From CAVRXQ01 sp963831155 (lineage in GTDB: Bacteria > Actinomycetota > Acidimicrobiia > Acidimicrobiales > Bog-793), in assembly GCA_963831155.1 (NCBI GenBank), contig CAWHOY010000006.1, forward strand, positions 558,001-622,000: a stretch of DNA of 64,000 nucleotides. Reading direction: 5' to 3'. The notes beneath the pieces were generated by a model that saw nothing but the letters and a program-made list of their open reading frames with translations, did not search any database and was not told the origin of the DNA. Positions 7,331-16,904 of this stretch are shown here, in pieces; position 1 is the stretch's first letter; each line of letters opens with the position of its first letter. Both the position numbers and the translations under genes were made by a program.

Positions 7331-9283
7331 GTGACAACACGAACGAATGGCGCCCGCAAGCGATGGCTCTGGCGCGCGGGGGCGGGCTCTGTCGCGGTGG
7401 CGATGGTGGTCACGCTGGGGCTCGCGAACATTGCCTCGGCTTCGAAGAGTCACGTCGGGAAGCCGCACGCGATCGTTGGTGGAGTCGTGAAGTGGGCGGA
7501 GGCACCGAGTGCCGTCCCAAACTTTATCTTCCCGTATACACCGCCCGCGTACTTCTCGGCGACGAACGGCGCGCTGATCGACACGATGTGGCGCCCGTTG
7601 TACTGGCCGGGCTCGAACACGGACGTGAACATCGTTCCGTCGCTCTCACTCGCGACGATCCCGGTGTACAGCGGCAACACCGTGACGTTCCACACGACGG
7701 GCTACAAGTGGTCCGACGGTGAGTCGGTCGATGCGCAGGACGTCGTGTTCTGGCTGAACATCATGAAGCTCGAATACACGAGCTACGGCGGCTGGTTCCC
7801 GGGTGCGATTCCGGCGATGGTGAAGTCGATCAGCACGCCGAACGCGACCACCGTCGTGATGACGCTCAACAAGCACGTGAATGCGCAGTGGTTCACGTAC
7901 AACAACCTGGCGATCGTCACGCCGCTGCCGATGGCGTGGGACGTGACGGCGCACGGTCAGAAGGCGGGCTCACAGTCCTGCGGGACGGCCTCTTTCGCCT
8001 CGGTCGCCGTGAAGACCGTCAAGGGCGTCGCGGAGCCTGCGAACGCCGTCGCGAGAAACTGTGTGGCGGTCTTCAACTTCTTGGAAAGCCAGGCCGGCTA
8101 CGACCCGCTCAACCCGAAGAAGGCGAACAACTCCTACGCCACGTACGCGACGAACCCGCTCTGGCAGGTAGTCGACGGTCCGTTCCACTTGACGGCTTTC
8201 AACTCGACGGGTTACGTCGCTCTGAAGCCGAACCCAAAGTACTCGGGCCCGGTGAAGGCGAAGATCGCCGAGTTCGAAGAGCTGCCGTTCACCTCGGACT
8301 CCGCGGAGTACAACGCGCTCGTCGGAAACAAGCTGACGATCGGGTACATCCCCTATTCGGACACCACGGTCAATGCGAAGAGCGCCACCGTGCCGGGGCC
8401 GAACCCGACACGGATCGCGGGCAGTTTCAACCTCATCCCGTGGGTTCTGTTCTCGTTTGACTACTTCCCATTGAACGAGAACTCGGTCGGTGACGGCGGC
8501 TACGCGGGCAAGATCTTCCAGCAGCTGTACTTCCGCCAGGCCATCCAATACATGATGGACCAGCCGTTGTATTTGAAGAAGCTGTACCACGGCTACGGCG
8601 TCCCAAGTTACGGCCCGGTACCGCTGCTTCCGAAGAATCCGTACTCGGATGCCACCGAGCAGAACAACCCGTACTCGTACAACCCGACGAAGGCGGCGGC
8701 GCTGCTTAGCGAGAACGGCTGGAAGGTCGTCCCGAATGGGACGGACACCTGTATTGACGCGTCAAAGTGCGGCGTTCCCGCCGGCACTCCGCTCAACTTC
8801 ACCCAGATCTACGCCACCGGGATCACCGCGTTTGAAGCGCAGGTCGCAGCGTTCACCTCGGCGCTGAAATCGATCGGGATCAACGTCACGTCGACCGGTG
8901 AGACCTTCGACACCGTTCTCGGCACTGCGTTCCCGCCGTGCTCGGGCCCGTCGTGTACCTGGGAGATTGCTAATTGGAGCGGCGGCTGGGTGTACTACCC
9001 GGACTACATCCCGACCGGTGAGGAGATCTTCCTGCCGACGGCGGGGTCGAACGCCGGGGGGTTCACCAATTCGAAGCTGATTAGTCTGATCAACGGCACC
9101 GACTACGGGAACACTTCGATTCAGAACTACGAGAACTACGCGGCGAAGATCCTTCCCGTCGTCTACCAGCCGGACGTGGACTACGCGCTCACCGAAGCGG
9201 CGAAGGATCTGCAAGGTGTCTCTTCGTTCCAGAACGCCTTCGGGCTGTACAACCCGGAGTACCTCGCCTACGCGTCCAAGTAG
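7331..9283 (+). CDS. ABC transporter substrate-binding protein, family 5 (peptide/nickel type)
   Basis: This 650-residue secreted protein begins at a GTG, with GGAGGGG about seven bases upstream. The signal peptide has a basic start (RTNGARKRWLWR) and a hydrophobic core, ending near ANIASA at about residue 37. The mature part contains the family-5 binding-protein pattern: YKWSDGESVDAQDVVFWLNI near residues 124-143, VDGPFHLTAF, and RQAIQYMMDQPLYLKKLYHG. The protein probably docks a peptide or small ligand outside the membrane. No permease or ATPase genes are adjacent, so it is an orphan receptor. It is followed by a strong terminator hairpin. Confidence 0.88.
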   Translation: MTTRTNGARKRWLWRAGAGSVAVAMVVTLGLANIASASKSHVGKPHAIVGGVVKWAEAPSAVPNFIFPYTPPAYFSATNGALIDTMWRPLYWPGSNTDVNIVPSLSLATIPVYSGNTVTFHTTGYKWSDGESVDAQDVVFWLNIMKLEYTSYGGWFPGAIPAMVKSISTPNATTVVMTLNKHVNAQWFTYNNLAIVTPLPMAWDVTAHGQKAGSQSCGTASFASVAVKTVKGVAEPANAVARNCVAVFNFLESQAGYDPLNPKKANNSYATYATNPLWQVVDGPFHLTAFNSTGYVALKPNPKYSGPVKAKIAEFEELPFTSDSAEYNALVGNKLTIGYIPYSDTTVNAKSATVPGPNPTRIAGSFNLIPWVLFSFDYFPLNENSVGDGGYAGKIFQQLYFRQAIQYMMDQPLYLKKLYHGYGVPSYGPVPLLPKNPYSDATEQNNPYSYNPTKAAALLSENGWKVVPNGTDTCIDASKCGVPAGTPLNFTQIYATGITAFEAQVAAFTSALKSIGINVTSTGETFDTVLGTAFPPCSGPSCTWEIANWSGGWVYYPDYIPTGEEIFLPTAGSNAGGFTNSKLISLINGTDYGNTSIQNYENYAAKILPVVYQPDVDYALTEAAKDLQGVSSFQNAFGLYNPEYLAYASK

Positions 9284-9300
9284 GAAAAGCCGGGTGGCAA

Positions 9301-9332
9301 GGATCGGCCGGCCCCTCCGGGCCGGCCGATCC
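9301..9332 (+). terminator. Strong hairpin terminator after the binding protein gene
   Basis: A perfect 14-bp stem (GGATCGGCCGGCCC and its complement) closes a CTCC loop, 17 bases after the stop codon. The T-run is absent, as is common in high-GC actinobacteria. Confidence 0.8.
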
Positions 9333-9376
9333 GCTGCCTTCGCGGCGCGTGATGATGCGGTCTCTGAGTTTCATTA

Positions 9377-9409
9377 GGTCTCGATCCCGGCACCTTGGAT
9401 TAAAAGTCC
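9377..9409 (-). repeat. Second fragment of the tRNA-Lys 3' half
   Basis: These bases match the T-arm through the anticodon-loop region of the tRNA-Lys at 21151-21223. The match runs from GGTCTCGATCCCGG to ATTAAAAGTCC, with one base deleted, in the same orientation. It reaches further into the anticodon arm than the fragment at 4984. The rest of the tRNA is missing. Confidence 0.75.
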
Positions 9410-9823
9410 AGCTCAGAGTGTCTGTTCAGGACAACTTCGTCTGCATGTCCAGCTCATGTCGGGCGCTCTGCCTACCGTGTCAACTAAATCCACTCCGTGG
9501 ACCACGTTTCAGTAGCAGCTTCGCCTGGGACCAATCTCGTTACTCGATCGAGCTCGCGCGTATCGGGTTCGGGGCAGTGCGGATGGAGATCTCGCCGCGC
9601 AACTTATGGGACTGTCGCTCCTTGCTGTCCCGAACCGACGATCTGCTCGCCTTCCGGGATCAGGATCGGTCACAATGCGGTCGTGACGGGCCTGGCTTGA
9701 TACTGCTATGGCGCACCGAAGTCTTCGGGCGAGACGCGGGTTGAGCCGTCTCCGGTGGGACCCGTCCAGCGTGGAAGAGATCACCTCGTCACCGTTCTTC
9801 TGGTCTCGGAGCAACCCAGAGCC
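9410..9823. other. Stretch without a recognisable gene
   Basis: The stretch between the tRNA fragment and the hydrolase gene holds only short frames with no supportable product. Confidence 0.4.
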
Positions 9824-10882
9824 ATGAGCTACGAGTTCCCAGTCGACACCGACGCGCTGATGTCCGAGCGCTTCCCTCAGTTCGTCAACCTCGGTATCCC
9901 TGCTGCGGACCTCGAGCGGGCGCGGGAAGGCATCAAGGCGATGTGGGCTGACGAGCCCGGTGGATGGACGTACGAGCTGGCCGAACTAGCTGACGCTTAC
10001 GCCCGACAAGGCCAGCACTATCTGGCGTCGGTCGCCTACGGGCTAGCGAAGTTCCCCGTCTTGGCGACCGAAGCCCGCCGGCGTGCCCAGCGACGCCAGC
10101 GCGAGGAGTACGAGAAGGCCTCCTCAGGTTTCGCGGTGTGCTTCCAGCGCCAGATCCTTGAACTGGCCGGCCGGGACGCAACGGTGCAGGTACCAGTCCA
10201 TTTGCTATGGCCCGCTGGCGAGGTCTCCGACACCGCCGTGATGCTGTTCAGCGGCGGGATCGACACCTGGAAAATGGACCTTCACCTGCTTGCGGCCGGC
10301 CTGGCCGCCGCCGTGCCGAGGCTCACTGTGATGGCCTTCGACCTTCCCGGCACCGGAGAGACTGAAGGACCCCTCGACGGCGGCGCCGACGTGGTCATCC
10401 GCGGCCTGATCAGCACCGCTCGCCGGATCGGCAACGGCAAGGTTGCGCATTTTGGGTTGTCCTTCGGCGGGAACTTCTCAGCCATGTCCGGCCTGACCGG
10501 CCTGGTCGACGCTGCCGTGGACCTTGGCGGCCCGGTCGACGCCGCCTTTACCCCGGCCAACTTCCGCAGCCTGATGTTCGGCATGGCCGACATCGCGGGC
10601 AACGCCTTCGGGTTCGCCAACCCGCCCCAAGAGCCGGAAATGCTCGCCGCCGCCCAACCGTTCGTGCGCCGCCCGCTGCTCGACCGGCCAGACAACGCCC
10701 CCATGCTGGTCATTAACGGAGCCGACGACGTCCATGTCCCCCAAGCCGACACCCGAGTGTTCGACGGGCGTCCAGACACAGAGGTACACCTACTTCCGGG
10801 CACGGGACACTGCGCCGCCTCCCGTCTACCTGAGGTATTCACCATCGTCACCACTTGGCTCTCCAAGGCGCTGACCACGTGA
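9824..10882 (+). CDS. Alpha/beta hydrolase, FrsA/DUF1100-like
   Basis: This is a protein of about 352 residues from the ATG at 9824 (MSYEFPVD). A helical N-terminal domain of about 100 residues precedes an alpha/beta hydrolase core. The nucleophile elbow is GLSFGGN. A later acid is in VINGADDVHVP, and the histidine in LPGTGHC completes a Ser-Asp-His triad. The domain order matches FrsA-type esterases. The sequence is intact, with good codon usage. The substrate is unknown; it is most likely a cytoplasmic esterase. Confidence 0.75.
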   Translation: MSYEFPVDTDALMSERFPQFVNLGIPAADLERAREGIKAMWADEPGGWTYELAELADAYARQGQHYLASVAYGLAKFPVLATEARRRAQRRQREEYEKASSGFAVCFQRQILELAGRDATVQVPVHLLWPAGEVSDTAVMLFSGGIDTWKMDLHLLAAGLAAAVPRLTVMAFDLPGTGETEGPLDGGADVVIRGLISTARRIGNGKVAHFGLSFGGNFSAMSGLTGLVDAAVDLGGPVDAAFTPANFRSLMFGMADIAGNAFGFANPPQEPEMLAAAQPFVRRPLLDRPDNAPMLVINGADDVHVPQADTRVFDGRPDTEVHLLPGTGHCAASRLPEVFTIVTTWLSKALTT

Positions 10883-10949
10883 GAGTGAACCGTGTGCGCC
10901 GCTCGGCAACGTATGCGTCCCGAACTGGCACTGGCTCAGCCGGGAGAGT

Positions 10950-11341
10950 GTGGTTCCCCCGTCACCAGAAGCGGTGAGTCTCTACCAAGACCGAGTCCTT
11001 CCCCGGCTAAACGACGTCGCGCTTCGTGGTCGCGACTTCGCTCGGATTCGCGAACGCGTAGCAGCTGGTCTTGCCGGCGAGGTACTGGAGGTTGGCTTCG
11101 GCTCGGGTCTCAACGTTCCCCACTATCCCGACGCGGAGAGTCGTGCCCAAGCTGTCGACCCGGCGACGGTCGGCCGCGAGCTCGCGACAAAACGTGTCGC
11201 CGCCAGCACCGCGCACGTCGTGTACGTCGGCACCGATGGACAGAGCTTGCCCATCCACTCGAGCAGCATCGATCATGTGCTTGTCACGTGGACGCTTTGC
11301 TCTATCCCCGATGCCGATCTCGCCCTTCGCTCGATTGAAGC
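10950..11341 (+). pseudogene. SAM-dependent methyltransferase, 3'-truncated
   Basis: The first 130 codons are a class I methyltransferase: VALRGRDFARIRERV, motif I EVLEVGFGSGLN, the AVDPATVGREL acidic strand, and TWTLCSIPDADLALRSIEA. The frame then runs into DNA that is antisense to the DUF4386 gene, exactly where family members continue with an R-V-L-R-P-G-G-type motif. The C-terminal half is therefore missing. The junction is near 11341. Confidence 0.7.
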
Positions 11342-12046
11342 ACGCTTAATTTCGCGGGTCTCGGCGAAGCTGACCGCTGGCGATTGGAACCCTCTTGCGA
11401 GCAGCCAGACCGCGAGGACCATCTCCTGCACGCCGATTGGAACGCTCATAACGACCTGGGGCGCCGACATGTACCCGGTGACACGGAAGAACGCCAACAG
11501 CCCGGCGATGAGCCCCAAGGCGATCCCGCCGATTCCCCAAGCTGACAACCATCGCGGGATGAGCTGGGATTGCCAGAAGACGAAGTAATACATGAGCGCG
11601 CCCGCGCAGAACGCCAGTACTCCCGCGAGACCCGCCTGATCACGGAGGGCGCGGAGTATCCCGCCAGAGTTCTGAAAGTACGAAGAATGTGGCGAGCCAG
11701 CCCGAACGAATTGTTGGCTCAGCGTCAAGAGCAACAGGGCGTCGATGGCAGCGACGACATAGAGCGCTCCCTCAATCGTGCGGAAGCTGACCGATCCGAG
11801 CGAGAGACCCTTGCTGTGTCTTCTCAGGACTGGGTATAAGGAAATGGCGATACCAGCGCTTGCAAAGCCGGAAAGCAATAGAAAGAACGCTCCGGCCAAG
11901 ATGCGGTCTTGATTCGAGAAGGTCTTCAGAAGGTAGTCCGAACTGTTCAGCACAGGATTCAGAAGAACCGTGCTCAACAAGCTGACAACGGTTGCTGTGA
12001 TGAACAGTGCCCCGGCCAGCCGCGCGGTCGTCTTGTCCGATCCCAT
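11273..12046 (-). CDS. DUF4386-type membrane protein with an aberrant C-terminus
   Basis: The start at ATG 12046 (MGSDKTTARLAG) is preferred because GAGG and GGTGG lie upstream. It has about six membrane segments, with the pattern of DUF4386 proteins (ARLAGALFITATVVSLLSTV; SYFQNSGGILRALRDQAGL). The last 25 residues or so are translated from the antisense strand of the truncated methyltransferase, so the natural end was lost or replaced at the junction near 11340. Function unknown; probably still membrane-inserted. Confidence 0.65.
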   Translation of the reverse strand: MGSDKTTARLAGALFITATVVSLLSTVLLNPVLNSSDYLLKTFSNQDRILAGAFFLLLSGFASAGIAISLYPVLRRHSKGLSLGSVSFRTIEGALYVVAAIDALLLLTLSQQFVRAGSPHSSYFQNSGGILRALRDQAGLAGVLAFCAGALMYYFVFWQSQLIPRWLSAWGIGGIALGLIAGLLAFFRVTGYMSAPQVVMSVPIGVQEMVLAVWLLARGFQSPAVSFAETREIKRASIERRARSASGIEQSVHVTST

Positions 12047-12199
12047 GGCCACACCACCTCGCGAAGCGCCGGCACTGTTAGTTCGGCGGACTTCCCTCCG
12101 CTTGATCATCTGGTGCGTCGTCACGTGCCCGAAAGGGCCACAGGTCCCGACCCTTGGCGCGAGCCGCGCTTAACGAGGATTCACGCAGTCAGACCGGCC

Positions 12200-12385
12200 C
12201 GCCCGTTCCCAGCGGTGAGTGACACCTCTCGAATGCTCGATGTCTTGCCGCACGAAGTGCTCTTTGTGGACGACGTGAAGGAAAACGTCGATGCGGCACA
12301 ATCGGAAGGCTGGTCGGCGATTCACTTCGTCAGCGAGCAGCAAGCCGTCACGGATGTCATGACTCGGTTGCGAAAGGACGCGTGA
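12200..12385 (+). pseudogene. HAD-like hydrolase C-terminal fragment
   Basis: The last 55 codons read LPHEVLFVDDVKENVDAAQ followed by WSAIHFVSEQQAV, matching the C-terminal motif of epoxide-hydrolase-like HAD proteins (the VDD and xxNV region). The N-terminal catalytic DxD part is absent. The fragment is joined to unrelated DNA upstream. Confidence 0.65.
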
Positions 12386-12486
12386 ACCCAACCGGCAGGG
12401 ATAGTTCGGAACGGCGCCTCCTCTGAATATTTAGGGTCAGTCTGGATCGGAGCGCGTGTATTGGAGGCCGAGTTCGGATCGCCGAC

Positions 12487-13632
12487 TCAGCCGCTGGTGG
12501 TGGGGGACGGTTCGCCAGGGCTCCGAGCTAACGAGACGGCTACGCGGTAGCCGCGACCCACGAGCGCGGCGCGCACGACATCAACGGCCTCAGCGTCGAT
12601 CGCGAGCACGAGCACGCCCCGTTCGCCCTCGGCCGAGTGCGCGACCTCGAGGTCGTAGATGTTCACACCGCGCTCGGCGAGGAGGGTTGTGACTTCGGCG
12701 AGCGCTCCGGGACGGTCCAGAACCGGAACTCGGCACTCGACAACGGACTCGGGTCGCGGAATGCGCGGCGGGAGATTGCGGCGCGCCGCGCGAGCGTGAT
12801 CGAGCAACGTCACGAGCGCGCCACGGTCCTGGTCGACGAGAATTCTGCGGGCCTCGTCGAGACGCACAAGCAAGTCGTCGAGCGCTTCGATGACTGCAGC
12901 CGCATTGTCTCGGAAGATGTCCGGCCAGATCGCCGGGTTGCCAGCCGCGATGCGGGTCATGTCCCGAAAGCCGCCCGCAGCAATGCGGAGCACCACCGCG
13001 TTGTCTTCGGAGGCGTCGGCCGCGAGCACCATCAGATTGGCAGCGATGAGGCGCGGAAGGTGCGAGACGATCGCGACGACGGAGTCGTGGCGCGCCGGCG
13101 CGAGCTCTACGACGTCGGCTCCAAAGGACGTCACCACTTCCCGGACGCGCTCGTACGCGTCGTTGTCCGTCGCCTCCGTCGGGGTTAGCACCCACGTGGC
13201 CCCGAGGAACATGTCCCGGTCCGCCCCGTCCGGGCCTTCCTGTTCCGATCCCGCCATCGGGTGGCCACCGACGAAGCGGGGGTCTTCGACCGCGTCGACT
13301 ACCTCGCTCTTCACGCCACCGACGTCGGTCACGACGAAGCTCGAGTCACCTTCGCGCTCGCGCAACAGCGCCGTGGCCACCTTTCCGATGGACGCCACCG
13401 GCGTCGCGACAAAGGCGAGCGTTGCGGACGTGTCGTTCGCGACCTCGTCAATGACGCCGAGCTCAAGGGCCCGGGACATGCGCGCCGCGTCCGCGTCGAT
13501 TCCACTCACGTGCCAACCGGACGCTCGGAGCGCAAGGCCAACGGAGCTGCCGATGAGACCGAGACCGATCACCTGAGCGCGATCAGCGCTGCCATTCGCC
13601 GGTTGGGGGTGATGAGGAAGATCTGTGGACAT
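12487..13632 (-). CDS. tyrA: Prephenate dehydrogenase with C-terminal ACT domain
   Basis: This is a protein of about 381 residues from ATG 13632 (MSTDLPHHPQ); a longer frame upstream exists. It converts prephenate to 4-hydroxyphenylpyruvate with NAD(P) in tyrosine synthesis. The Rossmann glycine loop VIGLGLIGSSVGLA is near residue 20, and GGHPMAGSEQEGPDGAD carries the conserved prephenate-binding histidine. The helical dimerisation region follows (VSHLPRLIAANLM). The C-terminal 80 residues form an ACT domain (VLDRPGALAEVTTLLAERGV) for amino-acid feedback. It is an intact housekeeping gene set among broken ones. Confidence 0.9.
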   Translation of the reverse strand: MSTDLPHHPQPANGSADRAQVIGLGLIGSSVGLALRASGWHVSGIDADAARMSRALELGVIDEVANDTSATLAFVATPVASIGKVATALLREREGDSSFVVTDVGGVKSEVVDAVEDPRFVGGHPMAGSEQEGPDGADRDMFLGATWVLTPTEATDNDAYERVREVVTSFGADVVELAPARHDSVVAIVSHLPRLIAANLMVLAADASEDNAVVLRIAAGGFRDMTRIAAGNPAIWPDIFRDNAAAVIEALDDLLVRLDEARRILVDQDRGALVTLLDHARAARRNLPPRIPRPESVVECRVPVLDRPGALAEVTTLLAERGVNIYDLEVAHSAEGERGVLVLAIDAEAVDVVRAALVGRGYRVAVSLARSPGEPSPTTSG

Positions 13633-13919
13633 GGAGCTTCCAATTCTGCAGATGGACGCGAACACCACAGCAACTCAACAGTTTCGCGGGCGGGAGGTGC
13701 CACGCATTGGTTGGTGCAAACTCACGATTATGGCGGCCAGACTTCGGGTGCCTCACCAGTCAGACGTCAGTGAAAGTGGACCTCGTGCGGGGATTTGACA
13801 GGCCGTTTATCGGCTCCATTCGCCGCTCAAAGCGAATGATCCACGAAGAAGCGGATGCCGGGGAGCCGGCCGTTCCATGCTGAATCAGTGTCACTCAGAA
13901 GTAGCGACTCCGACGCGCA

Positions 13920-15341
13920 TTATGGGGCGCCCGCTGCTCGCGTGAACGGGCGGGGGTGGCGTCTCGGCAAGATGAACTGTTGTTCGAGCCAAGTTTCGCC
14001 CCAGGAATCGAGGAAGTGGTCTGCAAAGTGGGAGAGGCTCCTTAGAGTCCGGCTCGAAGGGTGTTTCACGCTGAGGGCGTGGGCGCGGGTCGGGGCGGAC
14101 TCCGCCCAGAGCGCCATCCGGATGGCGAGCAGGGCCGGGCCCTCGCTATGCCAGGGCCACATGACGTCGTCGAGCGGCGACCGTACCGTGCGGTAGCTGG
14201 CGGCCGGCAAGTTCTCGAGGAACACGGCAATCTCAGCCATGTCGTCGCGCCGATGGGCTCGGAAGCTCTCGACGAGTGCGGTGAGGACGTCCTCTGCCTC
14301 CTTTCGATGCTCCTTATATACGTCGTCTGCCCCAACGCCACCCGTTGTGAGCTCGTTCCAGAACCGTTGAAGCAGAGCGTGGTACACGAAACCTTCGTGC
14401 AGTCGAGCGGCGAGGGATTCCCCTCGGGGTGCGCGCTTCAGAATCGGACAGAGGATGCCGCTCTCGACGGAGTCATGGATGGCAATGGCAGCCATCAGCC
14501 GGTGTGCTGCCCCGCCGCGCTCGACATCCGTCGGCGCGGACTTGAGTTCGGCGGCAATCGCGTCGATCGAATCGTCCCAGGCTTCGAGCACTCGACGGGC
14601 CGAAGACGGGGAGGCGTCCGCTTCACGCTTCAGCACGTTGACGAGCTCGGTGCGCGGAGAATGAACCCTTCGGCCGTGGTCTGGCCAACCAAAGTGCGAG
14701 TCGTCCCAATCACTGACGCTGTCGAGCACTCGTGGGCAGAGATCGCAAACGGCGGATGTCTCTTCATCGGCGTGCTCTCTGAGACTTAGGTGCAACCCGT
14801 CGAGGACGCGCTCGACCTCCGCCCCGGCGACCGGGTAGACGTTGTGGGGGGCGAAGTGGCGGCTCACCGCCTCGAAGCGCTCAAGTAGCTCGGCTCGCTT
14901 GTCAGATCCGCACCGCACCCTGTCCGCAAGCGCCGACCCGCCGGACAACCCACTAAGGATGGGGCATACGCCCGCTTCCAGCACGGCATCGTGCGCCACA
15001 ACCGACGGCCGCACGGCATTGTGCAGCGCTCGCACGAGGTCGAGGCCGATCGTCGACTCAGTTGCCTCGCCAATCATCGGCGAGCCGAATGTGGGGGCAT
15101 CGATATCGCCGAGCTTGGCCCACATCTCCTCGGGCGCGCTAGTCAGACGGGTTTCTTCTCGGTCGAGAGCGGCGGGCTCTTCGTCGTGATGCGAGCGGAG
15201 CACGTGGTGCCGATGAACGTGTAGGACGAGCACCACGAGGCCAAAGATCACAGCGACGAACAAAGCGCCAGGAAGCATCAGCGGCGCGAACACGATCGCA
15301 AGTGCTACCAACGCCACGAACAGCACGACAAATAAAGCCAT
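13920..15341 (-). CDS. Membrane-anchored protein with two hemerythrin-like modules
   Basis: The ATG at 15341 gives 473 residues. An N-terminal double hydrophobic stretch (LFVVLFVALVALAIVFAPLM and onward, residues 2-45) is followed by HVHRHHVLRSHH. Two repeats resemble hemerythrin HHE helices. The first has VVAHDAVLEAGVCPILSGL with REHADEETSAVCDLCPRVL; the second has AIAIHDSVESGILCPILKR with a later MWPWHSEGP. Such domains bind di-iron or sense oxygen, NO or redox state. The repeats share a C-P-I-L motif. Function inferred only; the frame upstream of 15341 overlaps a transposase fragment. Confidence 0.6.
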   Translation of the reverse strand: MALFVVLFVALVALAIVFAPLMLPGALFVAVIFGLVVLVLHVHRHHVLRSHHDEEPAALDREETRLTSAPEEMWAKLGDIDAPTFGSPMIGEATESTIGLDLVRALHNAVRPSVVAHDAVLEAGVCPILSGLSGGSALADRVRCGSDKRAELLERFEAVSRHFAPHNVYPVAGAEVERVLDGLHLSLREHADEETSAVCDLCPRVLDSVSDWDDSHFGWPDHGRRVHSPRTELVNVLKREADASPSSARRVLEAWDDSIDAIAAELKSAPTDVERGGAAHRLMAAIAIHDSVESGILCPILKRAPRGESLAARLHEGFVYHALLQRFWNELTTGGVGADDVYKEHRKEAEDVLTALVESFRAHRRDDMAEIAVFLENLPAASYRTVRSPLDDVMWPWHSEGPALLAIRMALWAESAPTRAHALSVKHPSSRTLRSLSHFADHFLDSWGETWLEQQFILPRRHPRPFTRAAGAP

Positions 15342-15581
15342 CTCACATGATGGTCGATCTTTCGAAGGCCGCCCCAGGGCCGAAGTACCCGAATAGTGCC
15401 CAGGGCTTTGCGAATGCCGCACCGTGTGGTGCCCTGCCCTGCCCGTTCCGACCGGCCAGTCTGGCCACAGGCCGCGTCCCGTTCCGCCCATAGCAGGATG
15501 TTCTGGTTCCGGCGCCAGCAAACCTCGAGCCGTCCGCGACGCGCCCGAATCGGCGATACGCGCGTTCATGAGCGTCACATA

Positions 15582-15990
15582 ATGCACGCCAATTTCGTCT
15601 ACCTCAATCCGTCCGAAGCCGCGCTCGTGCTGTGCGTCGATGAGAAATCGCAGATCCAAGCGCTCGACGGCACCCAACCAGCGCTCCCGTTGCGCCCGGG
15701 TATTCCCGAGCGACAGACCCACGACTACGTGCGGCACGGCACAACGAATCTCTACGCGGCATTGGACATCGCGTCGGGCAAGGTCATTGCCGATCTCACC
15801 GACCGACATCGAGCCGGCGAGTTCAAAACGTTCTTGAACCTATAAACCGCTCGGTGCCTGACCATCTCGACGTGCACGTCATCGTCGACAACTACGCGAC
15901 ACACAAGACGCCGGAGATCCATCGTTGGCTTCTTCGCCACCCGCGCTTCACCTTGCATTTCACGCCGACTTACTCGTCGTGGACCCGCCC
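15582..15990 (+). pseudogene. IS630-family transposase fragment with frameshift
   Basis: The stretch VYLNPSEAALVLCVDEKSQI, then THDYVRHGTTNLYAALDIAS and HRAGEFKTFLNL, is the central DDE region of IS630 transposases. The frame stops at 15845. The next frame continues the same protein (RSVPDHLDVHVIVDNYATHK, then TPEIHRWLLRHPRF, then TPTYSSW), so a one-base frameshift broke it. Both ends are missing. Confidence 0.85.
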
Positions 15991-16094
15991 CGAGGTGCCC
16001 GATGTGACGTTCTAATCAGCTCATGAGTGGTCAGCCGCCGATCCTCCCTTCCAAGTGATTCAAGGAATGCGGTTGTCGATTGCAGTCCAGGCAT

Positions 16095-16122
16095 TGTCTT
16101 CCTCCGATCGTCGAGGAAGACA
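16095..16122. repeat. Perfect hairpin between transposase fragments
   Basis: TGTCTTCCTC and its exact complement enclose eight bases. There is no T-run. It may be an old terminator or element end. Confidence 0.45.
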
Positions 16123-16291
16123 GCGAACGACGTGTCGAGGAGCCGGCGGTCGGGCTCGGTCGCGAGGACCTTTCTCGACGAGCATTAGGTGTTCTACCCA
16201 TAGACCTTGTTGACGCGGTTGATTCTCAAATGAAGTGAGTCCCCGAGGCAATGTGGAGCTGTTCACACCCACACCGCCAAGGAGACTCGAA

Positions 16292-16560
16292 ATGCACCGT
16301 AATGCTCCGTTGACTCCACAAGGTCGACTTCGCCTATGCCAGCGCATTGAAGATGGCTGGACGATCGCCTCAGCTGCGGAGTCGATGAATGTCTCGCGCC
16401 AGACCGCCCACAAGTGGTGGCGGCGCTATCGCGAGCTGGGATCGATCGGCCTCGAGGATCGGTCGAGTCGACCTCGGAACTGTCCAAGCAAGACCCCGGC
16501 ACGAACCGAACGGCGAATCGTCGAGATGCGCCGACGTCATCACGACCCTGTGAGCGTCCC
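16292..16560 (+). pseudogene. IS481-family transposase N-terminal fragment
   Basis: MHRNAPLTPQGRLRLCQRIE starts a helix-turn-helix domain that continues with ASAAESMNVSRQTAHKWWRR and GSIGLEDRSSRP, the usual IS481 N-terminus. The protein breaks off before the DDE domain and runs into unrelated sequence near 16560. Confidence 0.8.
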
Positions 16561-16601
16561 CGGATCTCCCTGCGGCGTGTCCAAAAAGTTGGCAGCTAGC
16601 C

Positions 16602-16904
16602 GCCTGAGGGTACCTATCGACTACTGACGAGAAGGCTCCGGGGGCATTCAGCATCAAGGAGGAGACGGTCGTCCTCGCGCCGGGTGAGACCGCCTACTTC
16701 GGTGTCGTGTACCACAACCAGACCGGCTACGCGAACTCGATCTGTCCGACGTCGGCAGCCCTGAGGTTCACCGTGCCTCAGACCACGCGAACGATCACGC
16801 TGCACGGGTCCCAAGCCCAGATCGCGCCCTACGGCAGCTCGAACGGGCACCTGCACTGCGGGATCGTCCGGATGACGGCTGTCACGGCCAAGCGCTTCCA
16901 GTAG
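16602..16904 (+). pseudogene. DUF4232-like secreted protein, C-terminal fragment
   Basis: The frame from about 16602 reads APGAFSIKEETVVLAPGETA, then YFGVVYHNQTGYANSICPTS and ends GHLHCGIVRMTAVTAKRFQ. The pattern (beta-sandwich with a pair of cysteines) fits DUF4232 lipoproteins. Signal peptide and N-terminus are absent; the upstream side is fused to the IS481 fragment. Confidence 0.55.

Noticed and set aside
12590..13195. Arg-rich frames in both strands over tyrA
   Set aside because: Frame shadows of the tyrA coding sequence.
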